A model generated the notes under the pieces. It did not search any database. It saw nothing but the letters and a program-made list of their open reading frames with translations, and was not told the origin of the DNA. A stretch of 64,000 bases of DNA, from positions 92,130 to 156,129 of the forward strand of contig DATMAG010000100.1 of NCBI GenBank assembly GCA_035560235.1. Reading direction: 5' to 3'. The translations under genes were made by a program, and so were the position numbers. Source of the stretch: DASRDU01 sp035560235 (GTDB lineage: Bacteria; Acidobacteriota; Blastocatellia; RBC074). How positions within the stretch are numbered: the first letter of the stretch is position 1; the number at the start of each line of letters is the position of its first letter. Shown piece after piece: positions 16,793-25,424 of the stretch.

Positions 16793-18379
16793 ATGCTTCC
16801 GACCACATTCAAAAGACCAGACAGGCGAATGTCGTTCAGGCTGATGGTGCTGCTGCTGACGCTCGCCTGCGTGCTGCCTGTCGCGGCGGCGCAGACTGCG
16901 CGAGAACAGATGATTCTGCAGATCCAGGAACTGATGCAGCAGAACAGGCCGACTGAAGCGCACGAGGCGTTGAATGCAGCGCTCAGAAAATATCCTGGCG
17001 ATGCGGGCCTTGAAAATCTGCTCGGCATCATTGAAGCGCAGGCGGGGAATTACCCGGCGGCTGAAGCGGCTTTCAAGCGCGCGATCACGCGGATGCCGAA
17101 ATTTACTGGCGCGTATCTGAACCTCGGACGGCTCTATCAGGAAAACTCCGGTCGCGATCCGTCAGCGCCGCAGAAGGCGCTGCTGACTTATCAGCGGCTT
17201 CTGCAGTTTCAGCCTGACAACCCGGAAGCGAATTATCAGTGCGCCGTGCTGCTGCAACTGCGCGGACAGTATGCCGCGTCGCTGCAATATCTGTCGCGCC
17301 TGCCTGCGGATTATCAGGGCAGAGCAACCGTGCTGGCAGTGCGCTGTGCGAATTTTGCCGGACTCGGCAAGCCTGTGCAGGCGGCTGAAACGGCCCGGCA
17401 GCTTGCGCTTCATCCTGATTTTTCCGAGCCGGATGTATTTTCGATTCTGCCCGCACTGACCGATGAACTGGGCGTCAGACTGCTTGAAGCCCTGCTTGCC
17501 CGCGAGCGCGCCACGACTGAAACCCTGCATCGCCTGGGGCTGCTTTACGAACGACAGGGCAGGCTCGTCGAAGCGCGTCAGGCGCTCGAAAAATCCATCG
17601 GCGGCAGTCCTCCTTCCGCCGGATTGCTGCTGGAGCTTGCGCGGGTGGCTTATCAGCAGCAGGATTACAAGGGCGCGCTCGGTTATCTGGCTCACGCGCG
17701 CGATCTGGAGCCGCGCAATGCCGCGATTCATTATTCGTTCGGGATGAGTTGCATCAGGCTGCGGCTTGTGGCCGAAGCGCACGTCTCGTTCGGCAGGGCA
17801 GTCGAGCTTGAGCCGGACAATCCGCAGTACAACTACGCGATGGGCGCGGCCTCGGCATATCGCCGCGATCCGGCAGAAGCGATTCCGTATCTTCAGAAGT
17901 ACCTGCGCCTGAAACCGCAGGACGCGCAGGGTCATTTGCTGCTTGGAGCGGTTTATTTCAGGAGCGGTGATTATCAGGCCGCGCGCAGCGAACTGCTCGC
18001 CGCAATGAAACGCCGTGAGACGGCTGCCGGAGCGCATTATTTCCTCGGACGTGTGGCGCGACAGGAAGGCCGGATTGATGAGGCTGTGCGCGAGCTTGAA
18101 CTGACCTTGCAGGCGGCTCCGCAGCACGCCGATGCGCTGGCCGAACTCGGTCAGTGCCGTTTGCAGCAGAAGGATTACGCCGCGGCTGAGGAGTCGCTGC
18201 AGCGCGCCCTGGCCATTGATCCCGAAAATTACGCGGCGAATTTCAACCTGCTCGTGCTCTACAGCCGCACCCGGGACAAACGCGAGGCAGCGCAGGCACA
18301 GTGGTTCGAGGAGATCAAAAAACTTCGCACCGACAAAGAGCAGGAGTTTCTCCGCGCCATCGAAATACGTCCTGACTGA
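16793..18379 (+). CDS. Exported TPR-repeat protein
   Basis: 528 residues. The start could be ATG at 16793 or at 16826; both are preceded by the same ACAGGCGA string, and a signal peptide (MSFRLMVLLLTLACVLPVAAAQ) begins at the second. About ten TPR motifs fill the chain, for example AGLENLLGIIEAQAGNYPAAEAAFKRA and GAHYFLGRVARQEGRIDEAVRELELTL. It heads a two-gene unit with the next TPR gene 3 bases on. Function is unknown; with its neighbours it forms a set of four exported TPR proteins beside CRTAC1 and a TonB receptor. Confidence 0.85.
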   Translation: MLPTTFKRPDRRMSFRLMVLLLTLACVLPVAAAQTAREQMILQIQELMQQNRPTEAHEALNAALRKYPGDAGLENLLGIIEAQAGNYPAAEAAFKRAITRMPKFTGAYLNLGRLYQENSGRDPSAPQKALLTYQRLLQFQPDNPEANYQCAVLLQLRGQYAASLQYLSRLPADYQGRATVLAVRCANFAGLGKPVQAAETARQLALHPDFSEPDVFSILPALTDELGVRLLEALLARERATTETLHRLGLLYERQGRLVEARQALEKSIGGSPPSAGLLLELARVAYQQQDYKGALGYLAHARDLEPRNAAIHYSFGMSCIRLRLVAEAHVSFGRAVELEPDNPQYNYAMGAASAYRRDPAEAIPYLQKYLRLKPQDAQGHLLLGAVYFRSGDYQAARSELLAAMKRRETAAGAHYFLGRVARQEGRIDEAVRELELTLQAAPQHADALAELGQCRLQQKDYAAAEESLQRALAIDPENYAANFNLLVLYSRTRDKREAAQAQWFEEIKKLRTDKEQEFLRAIEIRPD

Positions 18380-18382
18380 ACC

Positions 18383-19402
18383 ATGCCACTGAACATCAGA
18401 AAACTGCTGATTCGGTTCAAGCTGCAGATCGTGTGCCTGTGGCTGATGCTCAGTGGATTGTGCCCGGTCTGTGCTGCTCAGGTTTCGCCTGCGGCTGAAA
18501 GCCTGAAGGCACTTTATCAGGGCGATCATCAGCGGGCGGCGGAGCTGGCGGCAGGCTATCTGGAAACACATCCGAATGATGCACGGATGCGTGTGATTCT
18601 GGCGCGGGCGAAGCTGGCCCAGGGGGAATTTCAGGCGGCTTGTGATGAACTCCGCCTCGCGCTCAGGGCTGATCCGCAGAACATTGACGCGCTTTATTAC
18701 CTGGGGATGGTCGCGGGCGTACTGGCGCAGCAGGAATATGAACGGCTTTATGCGATTGCGCCTGATTCAGCCCGCGTGCATCAGCTGCTTGGTGAGGCAG
18801 CGCTCGCGCAGGAGAATCAGACCGAAGCTGAAAACGAATTTCTCTCGGCGCTCAGAGTCAATCCGCATTCGGTTGATGTGCTGACCGCGATGGGCGAACT
18901 CAGACGGTCGCAGTCAAAATTCGATGAGGCTCTTGAATATTACTCACGCGCCGAAGCTGCTGGTCCGCTCAGTTATGACATCGCTTACGGACTCGGGGCC
19001 TGCTATTCATACAAGCAGGATCACGAACGCGCCGTCGCATACTTTCGTCAGGCTGTCAGCCTTGATGCCGGTTCAGGAGCCGGTCACTTTGCGCTTGGCA
19101 ACGCGCTCTTTCAAAGCGGGCAGACCGCAGCGGCGATCACTGAGCTGAAAGCTGCTCTCGCGCTTGAGCCGAAGCTCAAACAGGCTTACTTCCTGCTCGG
19201 TCGCGCTTATCAGAAACTCGGCGCGCAGGACGCGGCGCAGGAGGCCTTCAGAAAACTGGATGAGCTGACCAGAGAGGAAATTGAAAAGGAGAAGGGAGCA
19301 GCGAATTCACAGGAGATCGCAAAGCCATCGGCCACGCCGGACAAACCGCCGAAAGCCGCCGGAACTTCGGGCAGGAAGCCTGTCACAAAACCAAAGCCCT
19401 GA
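18383..19402 (+). CDS. Exported TPR-repeat protein
   Basis: 339 residues starting 3 bases after the previous stop. An N-terminal hydrophobic segment (LQIVCLWLMLSGLCPVCAAQ) is a likely signal peptide. About seven TPR units follow (DIAYGLGACYSYKQDHERAVAYFRQAV, AYFLLGRAYQKLGAQDAAQEAF). The C-terminal 50 residues are Lys/Pro/Ala-rich and probably disordered. Its stop codon lies within a 27-base near-perfect palindrome that probably ends transcription. Confidence 0.84.
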   Translation: MPLNIRKLLIRFKLQIVCLWLMLSGLCPVCAAQVSPAAESLKALYQGDHQRAAELAAGYLETHPNDARMRVILARAKLAQGEFQAACDELRLALRADPQNIDALYYLGMVAGVLAQQEYERLYAIAPDSARVHQLLGEAALAQENQTEAENEFLSALRVNPHSVDVLTAMGELRRSQSKFDEALEYYSRAEAAGPLSYDIAYGLGACYSYKQDHERAVAYFRQAVSLDAGSGAGHFALGNALFQSGQTAAAITELKAALALEPKLKQAYFLLGRAYQKLGAQDAAQEAFRKLDELTREEIEKEKGAANSQEIAKPSATPDKPPKAAGTSGRKPVTKPKP

Positions 19403-19422
19403 AGTCAGACTGACTTCAGGGC
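19396..19422. terminator. Palindromic terminator between convergent genes
   Basis: A 13-bp perfect inverted repeat, GCCCTGAAGTCAG (19396-19408) and CTGACTTCAGGGC (19410-19422), with a single central base. The stop codon of the TPR gene (19400-19402) lies in the left arm. No T-run follows on either strand, so termination would rely on the stem alone or on Rho. Confidence 0.6.
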
Positions 19423-19449
19423 CTCAGTTCACAATCCTCAGCTGTTCAA

Positions 19450-20481
19450 TTACAACTCTGCGCCCAGCGGATCTTCGACCAGGCCGCCTTCGACTTTGGT
19501 CTTGCGGTCAGTGTCAGGATCATATTGTCTGACCTGCGGCGCGCGCCAGTTGTCGAACATTGCCACCTGCTGCACGCAGGCGATGGTGCAGAATTTGGCG
19601 CAGGGTTTTTCGGTGTAAAACTCGCGGCGCACATCTTCGAGCGTGTACTCCTCAAGCGGCACGCCCGGATAGCCGCGCTGCTGCGAGCAGTAATGCACCA
19701 GCCCGTCTTCGCAGATGTACAGGTAACGCGCTCCGGCACGACAGCGCCAGTTGTGCGGGCGCCCGTAGGCCAGGTCTTCCTGAAAGCGGTTCAGGCGCGT
19801 CCAGCTTGTTTTGCCGAAGTTTTTCAGTTCCTGATAAATCTGCTCTTCGCGTTCGCCCATCGGTTTGAGCTGCCCTGTGTGGTCGTGAATGATGCCGAGC
19901 GAAGAACTGAAGCCGAGTTCGACCGCGCGGCGCGCCACTGTGAGCGCGTCATCGGGATTTCTGACTCCGCCGCCGAGAACCGAATTGATGTTGATGTGGA
20001 ACTTCGCGTACTTTGAGAGATTGACGAGGTAACGATCAATTACCTTCAGACTCTTCTGCGAGACTTTGTCCGGCACCACGTTATCCACGCTGATCTGCAT
20101 GTAATCAAGGCCCGCCCTGTTCAGGCGCTCGATTCTCTCCTGCGTCAGGTAATAACCGTTGGTAATCAGACCGACGAGCATGCCAAGGCCGCGCGCGTGA
20201 CGAATGATGTCATCAAGCTGCGGATGCAGGGTCGGCTCGCCGCCGCTGATGATAATGAGCGAGACGCCGAGCGAGCGCAGCTTGTCGAGCCGCCGCACCA
20301 TGAGTTCGAACGGCACCGGCTCAGAGACCTTGTCATATTCGTTGCAGTAACCGCAGGCCAGATTGCAGCGCCGCATCGGGATGATGTGCGCCAGGACAGC
20401 ATGCTTTGTGGAAAGCAGCGAGGTTGTTATGAATTTCGCTTCGCGGAAATAACGATAAAGAGTACGGGACGGGTTTTTCAT
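19450..20481 (-). CDS. Radical SAM protein with SPASM-like C-terminal cysteines
   Basis: 343 residues. C39, C43 and C46 (CNLACGYC) bind the catalytic 4Fe-4S cluster, and ISGGEPTLHPQL is the SAM-binding GGE motif. The C-terminal third holds at least five cysteines (CRAG, CEDG, YCSQ, FCTIAC), as in SPASM/twitch domains that hold extra clusters. Such enzymes modify peptides or carry out maturation steps. No substrate gene is recognisable nearby. The gene is convergent with the TPR operon and downstream of the LolA-like gene. Confidence 0.85.
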   Translation of the reverse strand: MKNPSRTLYRYFREAKFITTSLLSTKHAVLAHIIPMRRCNLACGYCNEYDKVSEPVPFELMVRRLDKLRSLGVSLIIISGGEPTLHPQLDDIIRHARGLGMLVGLITNGYYLTQERIERLNRAGLDYMQISVDNVVPDKVSQKSLKVIDRYLVNLSKYAKFHININSVLGGGVRNPDDALTVARRAVELGFSSSLGIIHDHTGQLKPMGEREEQIYQELKNFGKTSWTRLNRFQEDLAYGRPHNWRCRAGARYLYICEDGLVHYCSQQRGYPGVPLEEYTLEDVRREFYTEKPCAKFCTIACVQQVAMFDNWRAPQVRQYDPDTDRKTKVEGGLVEDPLGAEL

Positions 20482-20663
20482 TGCATCACCGGTTTACACA
20501 TATTCTCAGGGGTCGGCAGGAAGGCAACAGGATTGCGGGCAGCCTGCTTTCTTCCGGCCTGATGAAATCCAGCAGCTATCAGTTTATCTGCTTGTTTAAT
20601 TGTAATCAGCTTCTGGAAACCGCTGAGCCTGTGCGGTGGCTCGTCAGGTTTGGCCTGATAGCA

Positions 20664-20711
20664 AAAGAGCAGTGAAGGATGAAACCTGTGCTTCACGCTT
20701 CACTGCTCTTT
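20664..20711 (-). terminator. Hairpin terminator of the LolA-like operon
   Basis: AAAGAGCAGTGAAG (20664-20677) pairs perfectly with CTTCACTGCTCTTT (20698-20711), and the right arm has an extra CTTCAC copy. On the minus strand it follows the LolA-like stop at 20725 by 13 bases, and the stem itself ends in TCTTTT. Confidence 0.75.
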
Positions 20712-20724
20712 CTAAACGGGATGG

Positions 20725-21432
20725 CTACAGTTTGTCAACGATTGCCGTACCGGACGGGAGCCGGACACTGAAGGCTGAATCATCAACTCTGGCGTTCAGT
20801 TCCAGCTTGTCCATTTTGAAGATGGTGTAATCGCCGTTTCTTTCGATCGTTTTGGTCTGCACCGGCAGCCAGGTGTCGTGGCTGACCCAGATTTCGATGC
20901 TCGCAATCGAACTCTTCTCCTTCGGAGTCAGGTGCAGCTGAGTCGTCGTCCGGCCATTGACGAGTTCCTCCTTGACGTACTCAACATTGTAACTGGCCGT
21001 CAGCGAGCGGGCCGAACCGTTGAATCCGGCGAGCAGGCCGGAAAGTCCGTTTTTGCCCTTGCTGGCTTTTGAGAGCGCGCCCTTGAAAGCCTGGTTGATG
21101 CGCGGCTGATAGTAGGTGTAACTGTCACCATCGAGCGCGGCGATGCGGCTGTCGGGTCTGGTGTAATCGAGCCGCAGCCGGATTTTGCCGTTGGTGGCGG
21201 GCTTGTAAATCATCGTGCCGTAATCGGTGTCACTGCTCCCGATCTGCGTGTTGACGCGCTGTTGCACGATGGCGGCCTTCAGGCTCTTCAGATTGCGATG
21301 TGCGTTCTCCATCTTCTGAAGAATGCCGCTCAGCAGTTGCGGGGCTGTCCCGGCGCTGGCGTTCCTGTTTGCTCCGGCCAGCAGAGTCAGCAGAAGTGAA
21401 AGGGTGATGGCGAGACTTGCAAAACGTTTCAT
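20725..21432 (-). CDS. LolA-family outer-membrane lipoprotein carrier
   Basis: 235 residues with a signal peptide (LAITLSLLLTLLAGANRNASAG). The mature part follows the LolA plan: an N-terminal helix (ILQKMENAHRNLKSLKA), beta strands including IRLRLDYTRPDSRIAALDGDSYTYYQP, and the late IEIWVSHDTWLPVQTKTIERNGDYTIFKMDKLELN. LolA carries lipoproteins across the periplasm. It is the last gene of a five-gene minus-strand run that also encodes an ABC transporter and another LolA-like lipoprotein. It could instead serve a dedicated lipid or lipoprotein route. Confidence 0.85.
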   Translation of the reverse strand: MKRFASLAITLSLLLTLLAGANRNASAGTAPQLLSGILQKMENAHRNLKSLKAAIVQQRVNTQIGSSDTDYGTMIYKPATNGKIRLRLDYTRPDSRIAALDGDSYTYYQPRINQAFKGALSKASKGKNGLSGLLAGFNGSARSLTASYNVEYVKEELVNGRTTTQLHLTPKEKSSIASIEIWVSHDTWLPVQTKTIERNGDYTIFKMDKLELNARVDDSAFSVRLPSGTAIVDKL

Positions 21433-21498
21433 CAGTGTTTTCGACCTTCCTGTATGGCTTGCCTTAATAATCCTTTTCCGGCTCAGATAAATTCCCGG

Positions 21499-21945
21499 CT
21501 ATTTCAGCCAGACGCGATAACTGACCGGCTGATTGTGGTCGTCCAGCCGGACTTCGTAACGCTCCAGCGCGCCCTCGCGCCGCAACTCTTCACGCAGGTA
21601 CAGGGCGAGCGCCGCTTCTCTGTTGTTCTTCAGATCGTCAGACCTGCCCTGCTGCTTGAGAAAGGCTGTCAGATTTTCATTCAGGATTATCAGTGGCTCG
21701 CTGCCTGCCTGAGTTACGTTCTGAGTCGCCGGGTTGGATGCAGCTCCGGGGTCTGCGTTTGCCCGGGCTGCTTTCAATTCAGGCCGGTTGGTGTGCTTCA
21801 TCGGGCGGTCGCGGTCACCGAAATAGCTGCCCGGCACAAGGATCACTGTGCCGATGATCAGCGCGACCAGTACGTCATATTGCCACGTGCCGCGCTCGTA
21901 ATCCCAGAGGATTATTCTTCTGATTGTGGTCAGGGCTGAACTCAT
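21499..21945 (-). CDS. Small single-span membrane protein of unknown function
   Basis: 148 residues. A short cytoplasmic start (IRRIILWDYERGTWQYD) is followed by one membrane span near residues 25-42 (VLVALIIGTVILVPG). The rest is a mostly charged periplasmic part ending in RYEVRLDDHNQPVSYRVWLK. I recognise no family. It sits between the ABC ATPase gene (9 bases upstream) and the LolA-like gene, so it probably takes part in the same export process. Confidence 0.7.
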   Translation of the reverse strand: MSSALTTIRRIILWDYERGTWQYDVLVALIIGTVILVPGSYFGDRDRPMKHTNRPELKAARANADPGAASNPATQNVTQAGSEPLIILNENLTAFLKQQGRSDDLKNNREAALALYLREELRREGALERYEVRLDDHNQPVSYRVWLK

Positions 21946-21954
21946 CGGGGCTTA

Positions 21955-22635
21955 TTACTTTTTCACGATCATCCCGTCGCGCATTTCGATAATGCGTCCC
22001 GCCACGGCGGCGGCTTCCGGGTTGTGTGTGATCATCACGATGGTCTGATGCAGCTCGCGGTTGAGCTGTCCGAGCATCTTCAGCACGATTTCGGAGTTTT
22101 CCGAATCAAGATTGCCTGTCGGCTCATCGGCCAGAATAATGGCCGGGCGATTGATGACCGCGCGCGCAATCGCCACGCGCTGTTGCTCACCGCCGGAAAG
22201 TTCCAGCGGTTTATGGTTCATTTTATTTTCCAGCTTCAGCAAGCGCAAGACTTCGCGGCGCAGTTCCTCGTTGCCCCGGCCCCGGCCATTGCCGTGAATG
22301 TGTTCAGCCAGGCGCAGGTTGCCATCTGCCGTCAGCGTCGGAAAAAGGTTGAATCGCTGAAAGACGAAACCAATCTTGCGGCGGCGAATGTCGGTGCGCT
22401 GCGCGTCGCTGACAGTGGTCAGGTCTTCGCCGTCCACGATCACGCGGCCCGAAGTCGGCTTGAGCAGTCCGCCCAGAATGTGCAGCAGCGAAGATTTGCC
22501 GCAACCCGATGGCCCCATAATCGCCACAAATTCGCCTGGCGGAACCGCCAGATCAACGCCGCGCAGCGCAGGCACATCCACCTTACCCACGCGGTAAACC
22601 ATCCTCAGGTCTTCAGTTTTGAGAATCGGGTCCAT
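21955..22635 (-). CDS. ABC transporter ATPase, LolD/MacB type
   Basis: 226 residues. Walker A is GPSGCGKSS at 41-49, the signature is LSGGEQQRVAIARA, Walker B is IILADEPTG, and the H-loop is VMITHNPEAA. The order and the GFVFQRFNLFPTLTADGNL block fit the LolD/MacB/FtsE group, which work as mechanotransmitters rather than solute pumps. The permease gene is directly upstream. It probably energises extraction of a lipoprotein or lipid from the inner membrane. Confidence 0.92.
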   Translation of the reverse strand: MDPILKTEDLRMVYRVGKVDVPALRGVDLAVPPGEFVAIMGPSGCGKSSLLHILGGLLKPTSGRVIVDGEDLTTVSDAQRTDIRRRKIGFVFQRFNLFPTLTADGNLRLAEHIHGNGRGRGNEELRREVLRLLKLENKMNHKPLELSGGEQQRVAIARAVINRPAIILADEPTGNLDSENSEIVLKMLGQLNRELHQTIVMITHNPEAAAVAGRIIEMRDGMIVKK

Positions 22636-22706
22636 TCCGAACAGTCATCAGAAAGCGACAATTGGCAGTTTTTTCCGGCTGCTGCGCTTTCCTGTCCTTT
22701 CATTTT

Positions 22707-23807
22707 TCACTCATACGAGAGCGCTTTGACCGGATCCTGATTCGCAGCGCGAATGGCCGGATAAAGTGCGCCAAGCGCTCCGGCTGCCAGTCCGACCAGC
22801 ACGGCAATGACGACCCATTTCGGGTTGTATTCGAGCTTGAGCGAAGTCATCCGCTCCATCATCCATCCGGTCAGCAGTGCAACTATCAGACCAGCTACGA
22901 CGCCGATGCCGCTGATGGCGAGAGCCTCTTTTTCAATCACGCCGATGATGAATCGCTTCGGCGCGCCGAGCGATTTAAGGATGCCGATTTCGCGCGTCCG
23001 CTCGGTAATGGTCGTGTACATCGCCAGCAGAATCACCAGCGTGCTGACCAGAATCGAAAGCACCAGGATCGTTCTGACAAATCCATCCAGCCCCGGAATG
23101 GCGCGTTCATAACCGAGGCCCACGTCGCGGGTCAGAATCACATAATTGCCCGGCAGCGCCTCGTTGATGCGCCGCTGCACGAGTTCCTGCTCGTCGGGAT
23201 TTGCGCACTTGACCAGGATCATCAGACACTTGTTCGGCGCACCAAGCGCGCGCTGCATCGCGGCGAGGGACATCTTGACGCGGGAACTGACTTCGGGCGC
23301 GTAAACCCCGGCGACTTTCATTTTGCGGCCAAAGACCTGCATTTCGTCACCGACTCTGACCCGGTTTTCCCGCGCGCGGGTTTCATCAACGATGACTTCA
23401 TCATCGCTCTCAAAGACGCGGCCTTCGATGATCCTGATGCCGCTGATGGCCGAGTAGGTATCGAAATCAATACCTTCGACGATTTCAAAGCCCAGCCCGC
23501 TCTTGCCGCTCTGCACGTGACCCGCCACCGGAGTCGCGGCTTTGACGCCGGGAATCTGCCGCAGCTTTTCAACGTAGCGCGTGTCGAGCGTGTTGGCCGA
23601 TGAAGCCGTCAACTGTGAGCCGCCGCTGTCGCGCGTGAAGCGAATCTCAGCGCCGACGCTGCGTTCGCGCCGGATGCGGTCATTGAGCATGCCGCGAATC
23701 AGGCCGGTATTGATGACAATCAGCACAACGCCAAGCGCAACTCCGACGACACTGATCAGCGTGCGCATCGGGCGCTGGCGAATATTGGCTGTAATCAGAT
23801 TATCCAT
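22707..23807 (-). CDS. ABC transporter permease, FtsX/MacB (LolC/E-like) type
   Basis: 366 residues with the MacB layout: a first membrane span (TLISVVGVALGVVLIVINTG), a periplasmic domain of about 200 residues, then three spans (TILVLSILVSTLVILLAMY, EALAISGIGVVAGLIVALLTG, WVVIAVLVGLAAGALGALYPA). The conserved TREIGILKSLGAPKRFI coupling helix precedes the third span. It pairs with the downstream ATPase. Only one permease gene is present, so the complex would be a homodimer, unlike LolCE. Confidence 0.9.
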   Translation of the reverse strand: MDNLITANIRQRPMRTLISVVGVALGVVLIVINTGLIRGMLNDRIRRERSVGAEIRFTRDSGGSQLTASSANTLDTRYVEKLRQIPGVKAATPVAGHVQSGKSGLGFEIVEGIDFDTYSAISGIRIIEGRVFESDDEVIVDETRARENRVRVGDEMQVFGRKMKVAGVYAPEVSSRVKMSLAAMQRALGAPNKCLMILVKCANPDEQELVQRRINEALPGNYVILTRDVGLGYERAIPGLDGFVRTILVLSILVSTLVILLAMYTTITERTREIGILKSLGAPKRFIIGVIEKEALAISGIGVVAGLIVALLTGWMMERMTSLKLEYNPKWVVIAVLVGLAAGALGALYPAIRAANQDPVKALSYE

Positions 23808-23864
23808 CGCGGAAAAATATTAAGCAGTTCCTGCCGCAGCAGGCGGGTCGGGCTGTGACACTTT

Positions 23865-24938
23865 TTAATGACTGTTAGTCTGCCGCTCAGGCTGTTTGTC
23901 GAGGTCGGTTTCCGGCAGGCCCTCTTCGTTTTCGAGAACGAAGGGCCGGGCGTTACTCAGGTCGGGGTTGATCTCATAGCTCTCTGTGCTGACGGCAAAA
24001 GTCAGCCGCGCAGCGTAATTGTCCCGGGGCCGTGAAACCAGGATGGTGCCGGGCCAGTGTTCGCTCCGATCCTCGCTCAGCTTCAGATAGTTCGAATACT
24101 GCACTTCCGTCACGATCTGCCCCTGCTCATCAAAGATCTGCTGCCTGACAAACTGCGCCTGATTCAGGCGATCAAACCAGAAGCGGCGACGCACCCGCAC
24201 CGGCGCGCCCGGCTGCGCGGCAGCCTGCATTTCAGAGATGACATAGTAACTGTGCAGCAGCCGCGCGCCTTTTCTGGCTTCCTTGCGCGTGTCGGGTTCC
24301 TCGATGAATGCTTCTTCCAGACTGTAAATGAACTGCGCCTCACCAGGATGCAGCGGGCGCATCAGGAGCGCGTCAGTGAAATGAAATGGCCGCGCATTGA
24401 GCAGAGCGCTCTGCTGCTCCTTCTTCTCCAGTTTCGCCCGCATCCGGCTGTAATCAGCATCGTTCGTGCCGCTCAGAAAGCGGCGATACTTTGAGGGATA
24501 GTAGATCGCCACCTTGAACCGGTTGTCTTCTGACACCATATCAGCGACCTTCACCCCGAGAGACTGAAAGCGCAGGCGGATTTTGTCAGGACGCTGAAAG
24601 ACCAGAATGGTATCAACTCCGGGGAACCGCTCTGAGGACTGCGCATCAAGAAACTGCAGCAGCACACGCTGCGTGCGCAGGGCTGTGATCTCGGTAAACG
24701 GTTTCAGGCGTGCCAGCAGACTGTTGAAATCCGCTTCGGCGAGCGGCCCGGCAAGGCGCGGGATTGCGGTATCGGTTCTGACCAGCAGGCTTCGACAGGA
24801 ACTCGTCAGGCTCTGCAACGCCAGCAGAAAGGAAATAAAAAGCGCAAAGCTCAGCCGCCGGAGGCGAGACCGATGCAGCTGCGTGAGATGAAGGATTTCC
24901 TTAACGGGGCGATTCAGGGTCATACTGTCAGAAGGCAT
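23865..24938 (-). CDS. LolA/LolB-like lipoprotein
   Basis: 357 residues. Residues 24-48 are a hydrophobic signal ending LTSSC, with the Cys near residue 48 as a probable lipidation site. The mature part has a LolA/DUF4292-like beta pattern (FPGVDTILVFQRPDKIRLRFQSLG, VADMVSEDNRFKVAIYYPSKYRRF, WFDRLNQAQFVRQQIFDEQG). A lipidated LolA-like fold recalls LolB, the outer-membrane acceptor. It is the first gene of the cluster whose last gene is the soluble LolA-like protein. The family assignment is by pattern, without a decisive motif. Confidence 0.65.
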   Translation of the reverse strand: MPSDSMTLNRPVKEILHLTQLHRSRLRRLSFALFISFLLALQSLTSSCRSLLVRTDTAIPRLAGPLAEADFNSLLARLKPFTEITALRTQRVLLQFLDAQSSERFPGVDTILVFQRPDKIRLRFQSLGVKVADMVSEDNRFKVAIYYPSKYRRFLSGTNDADYSRMRAKLEKKEQQSALLNARPFHFTDALLMRPLHPGEAQFIYSLEEAFIEEPDTRKEARKGARLLHSYYVISEMQAAAQPGAPVRVRRRFWFDRLNQAQFVRQQIFDEQGQIVTEVQYSNYLKLSEDRSEHWPGTILVSRPRDNYAARLTFAVSTESYEINPDLSNARPFVLENEEGLPETDLDKQPERQTNSH

Positions 24939-25424
24939 ATCAGAGCACCAGATAAGTCCGTCACGCTAACAGAAGCAGGATTACTCTGTCAAACCACGCA
25001 TCCCTCAATAAAGGCTCTGTTTTGACCCGGATGCCGTCGTCAGAGTCAGAAAAAAACTGCAAGATTTTCAGCGCGGCGCATTCCTGATGTCGCAGTCCCT
25101 GAAACTGCGGCAGCCGACGGCTGAGACAGCCGTAATGAAAGGTGAAATCACCATCCGGCTGCCGGAGGAGTACCCTGAAATACGACGCTTGACGCTCCCT
25201 GTGCGCTCGCCTACACTGCTGAATTGCAATAAGCCTGCTGGCAGTATGCGGAAGAAGACCGGAGGCGGCGCGCCGGAAAAAACCAGAGCTGCACTGGCAG
25301 TTCAACCCGGCCTCGGAAGCACGTCCGACGGTCGCTCCGATGGCAGCAGCAGATCGTCAACTGCTCTGACAACCACCGGATGCCGCTTTCGCAGCCCCGA
25401 ACAGCAATCTAAGGAGTACGTGCT
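24939..25424. other. Intergenic region with leader of the GWxTD gene
   Basis: 486 bases between the divergent Lol-like cluster and the GWxTD gene. A promoter lies at 25189-25217. An open frame from 25087 overlaps the GWxTD gene in another frame and has low-complexity, non-conserved content, so I do not call it. No clear RNA fold is seen in the leader of about 200 bases. Confidence 0.5.
25189..25217 (+). promoter_or_regulatory. Sigma70-type promoter for the GWxTD gene
   Basis: TTGACG (25189-25194) and TACACT (25212-25217) with a 17-base spacer. Transcription would start near 25224, leaving a leader of about 200 bases before the start codon. Confidence 0.6.

Noticed and set aside
17162..18571. 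469-codon open frame on the minus strand across two TPR genes
   Set aside because: It is a shadow of GC-rich coding sequence; no domain, no ribosome site, and the opposite strand has clear TPR genes.
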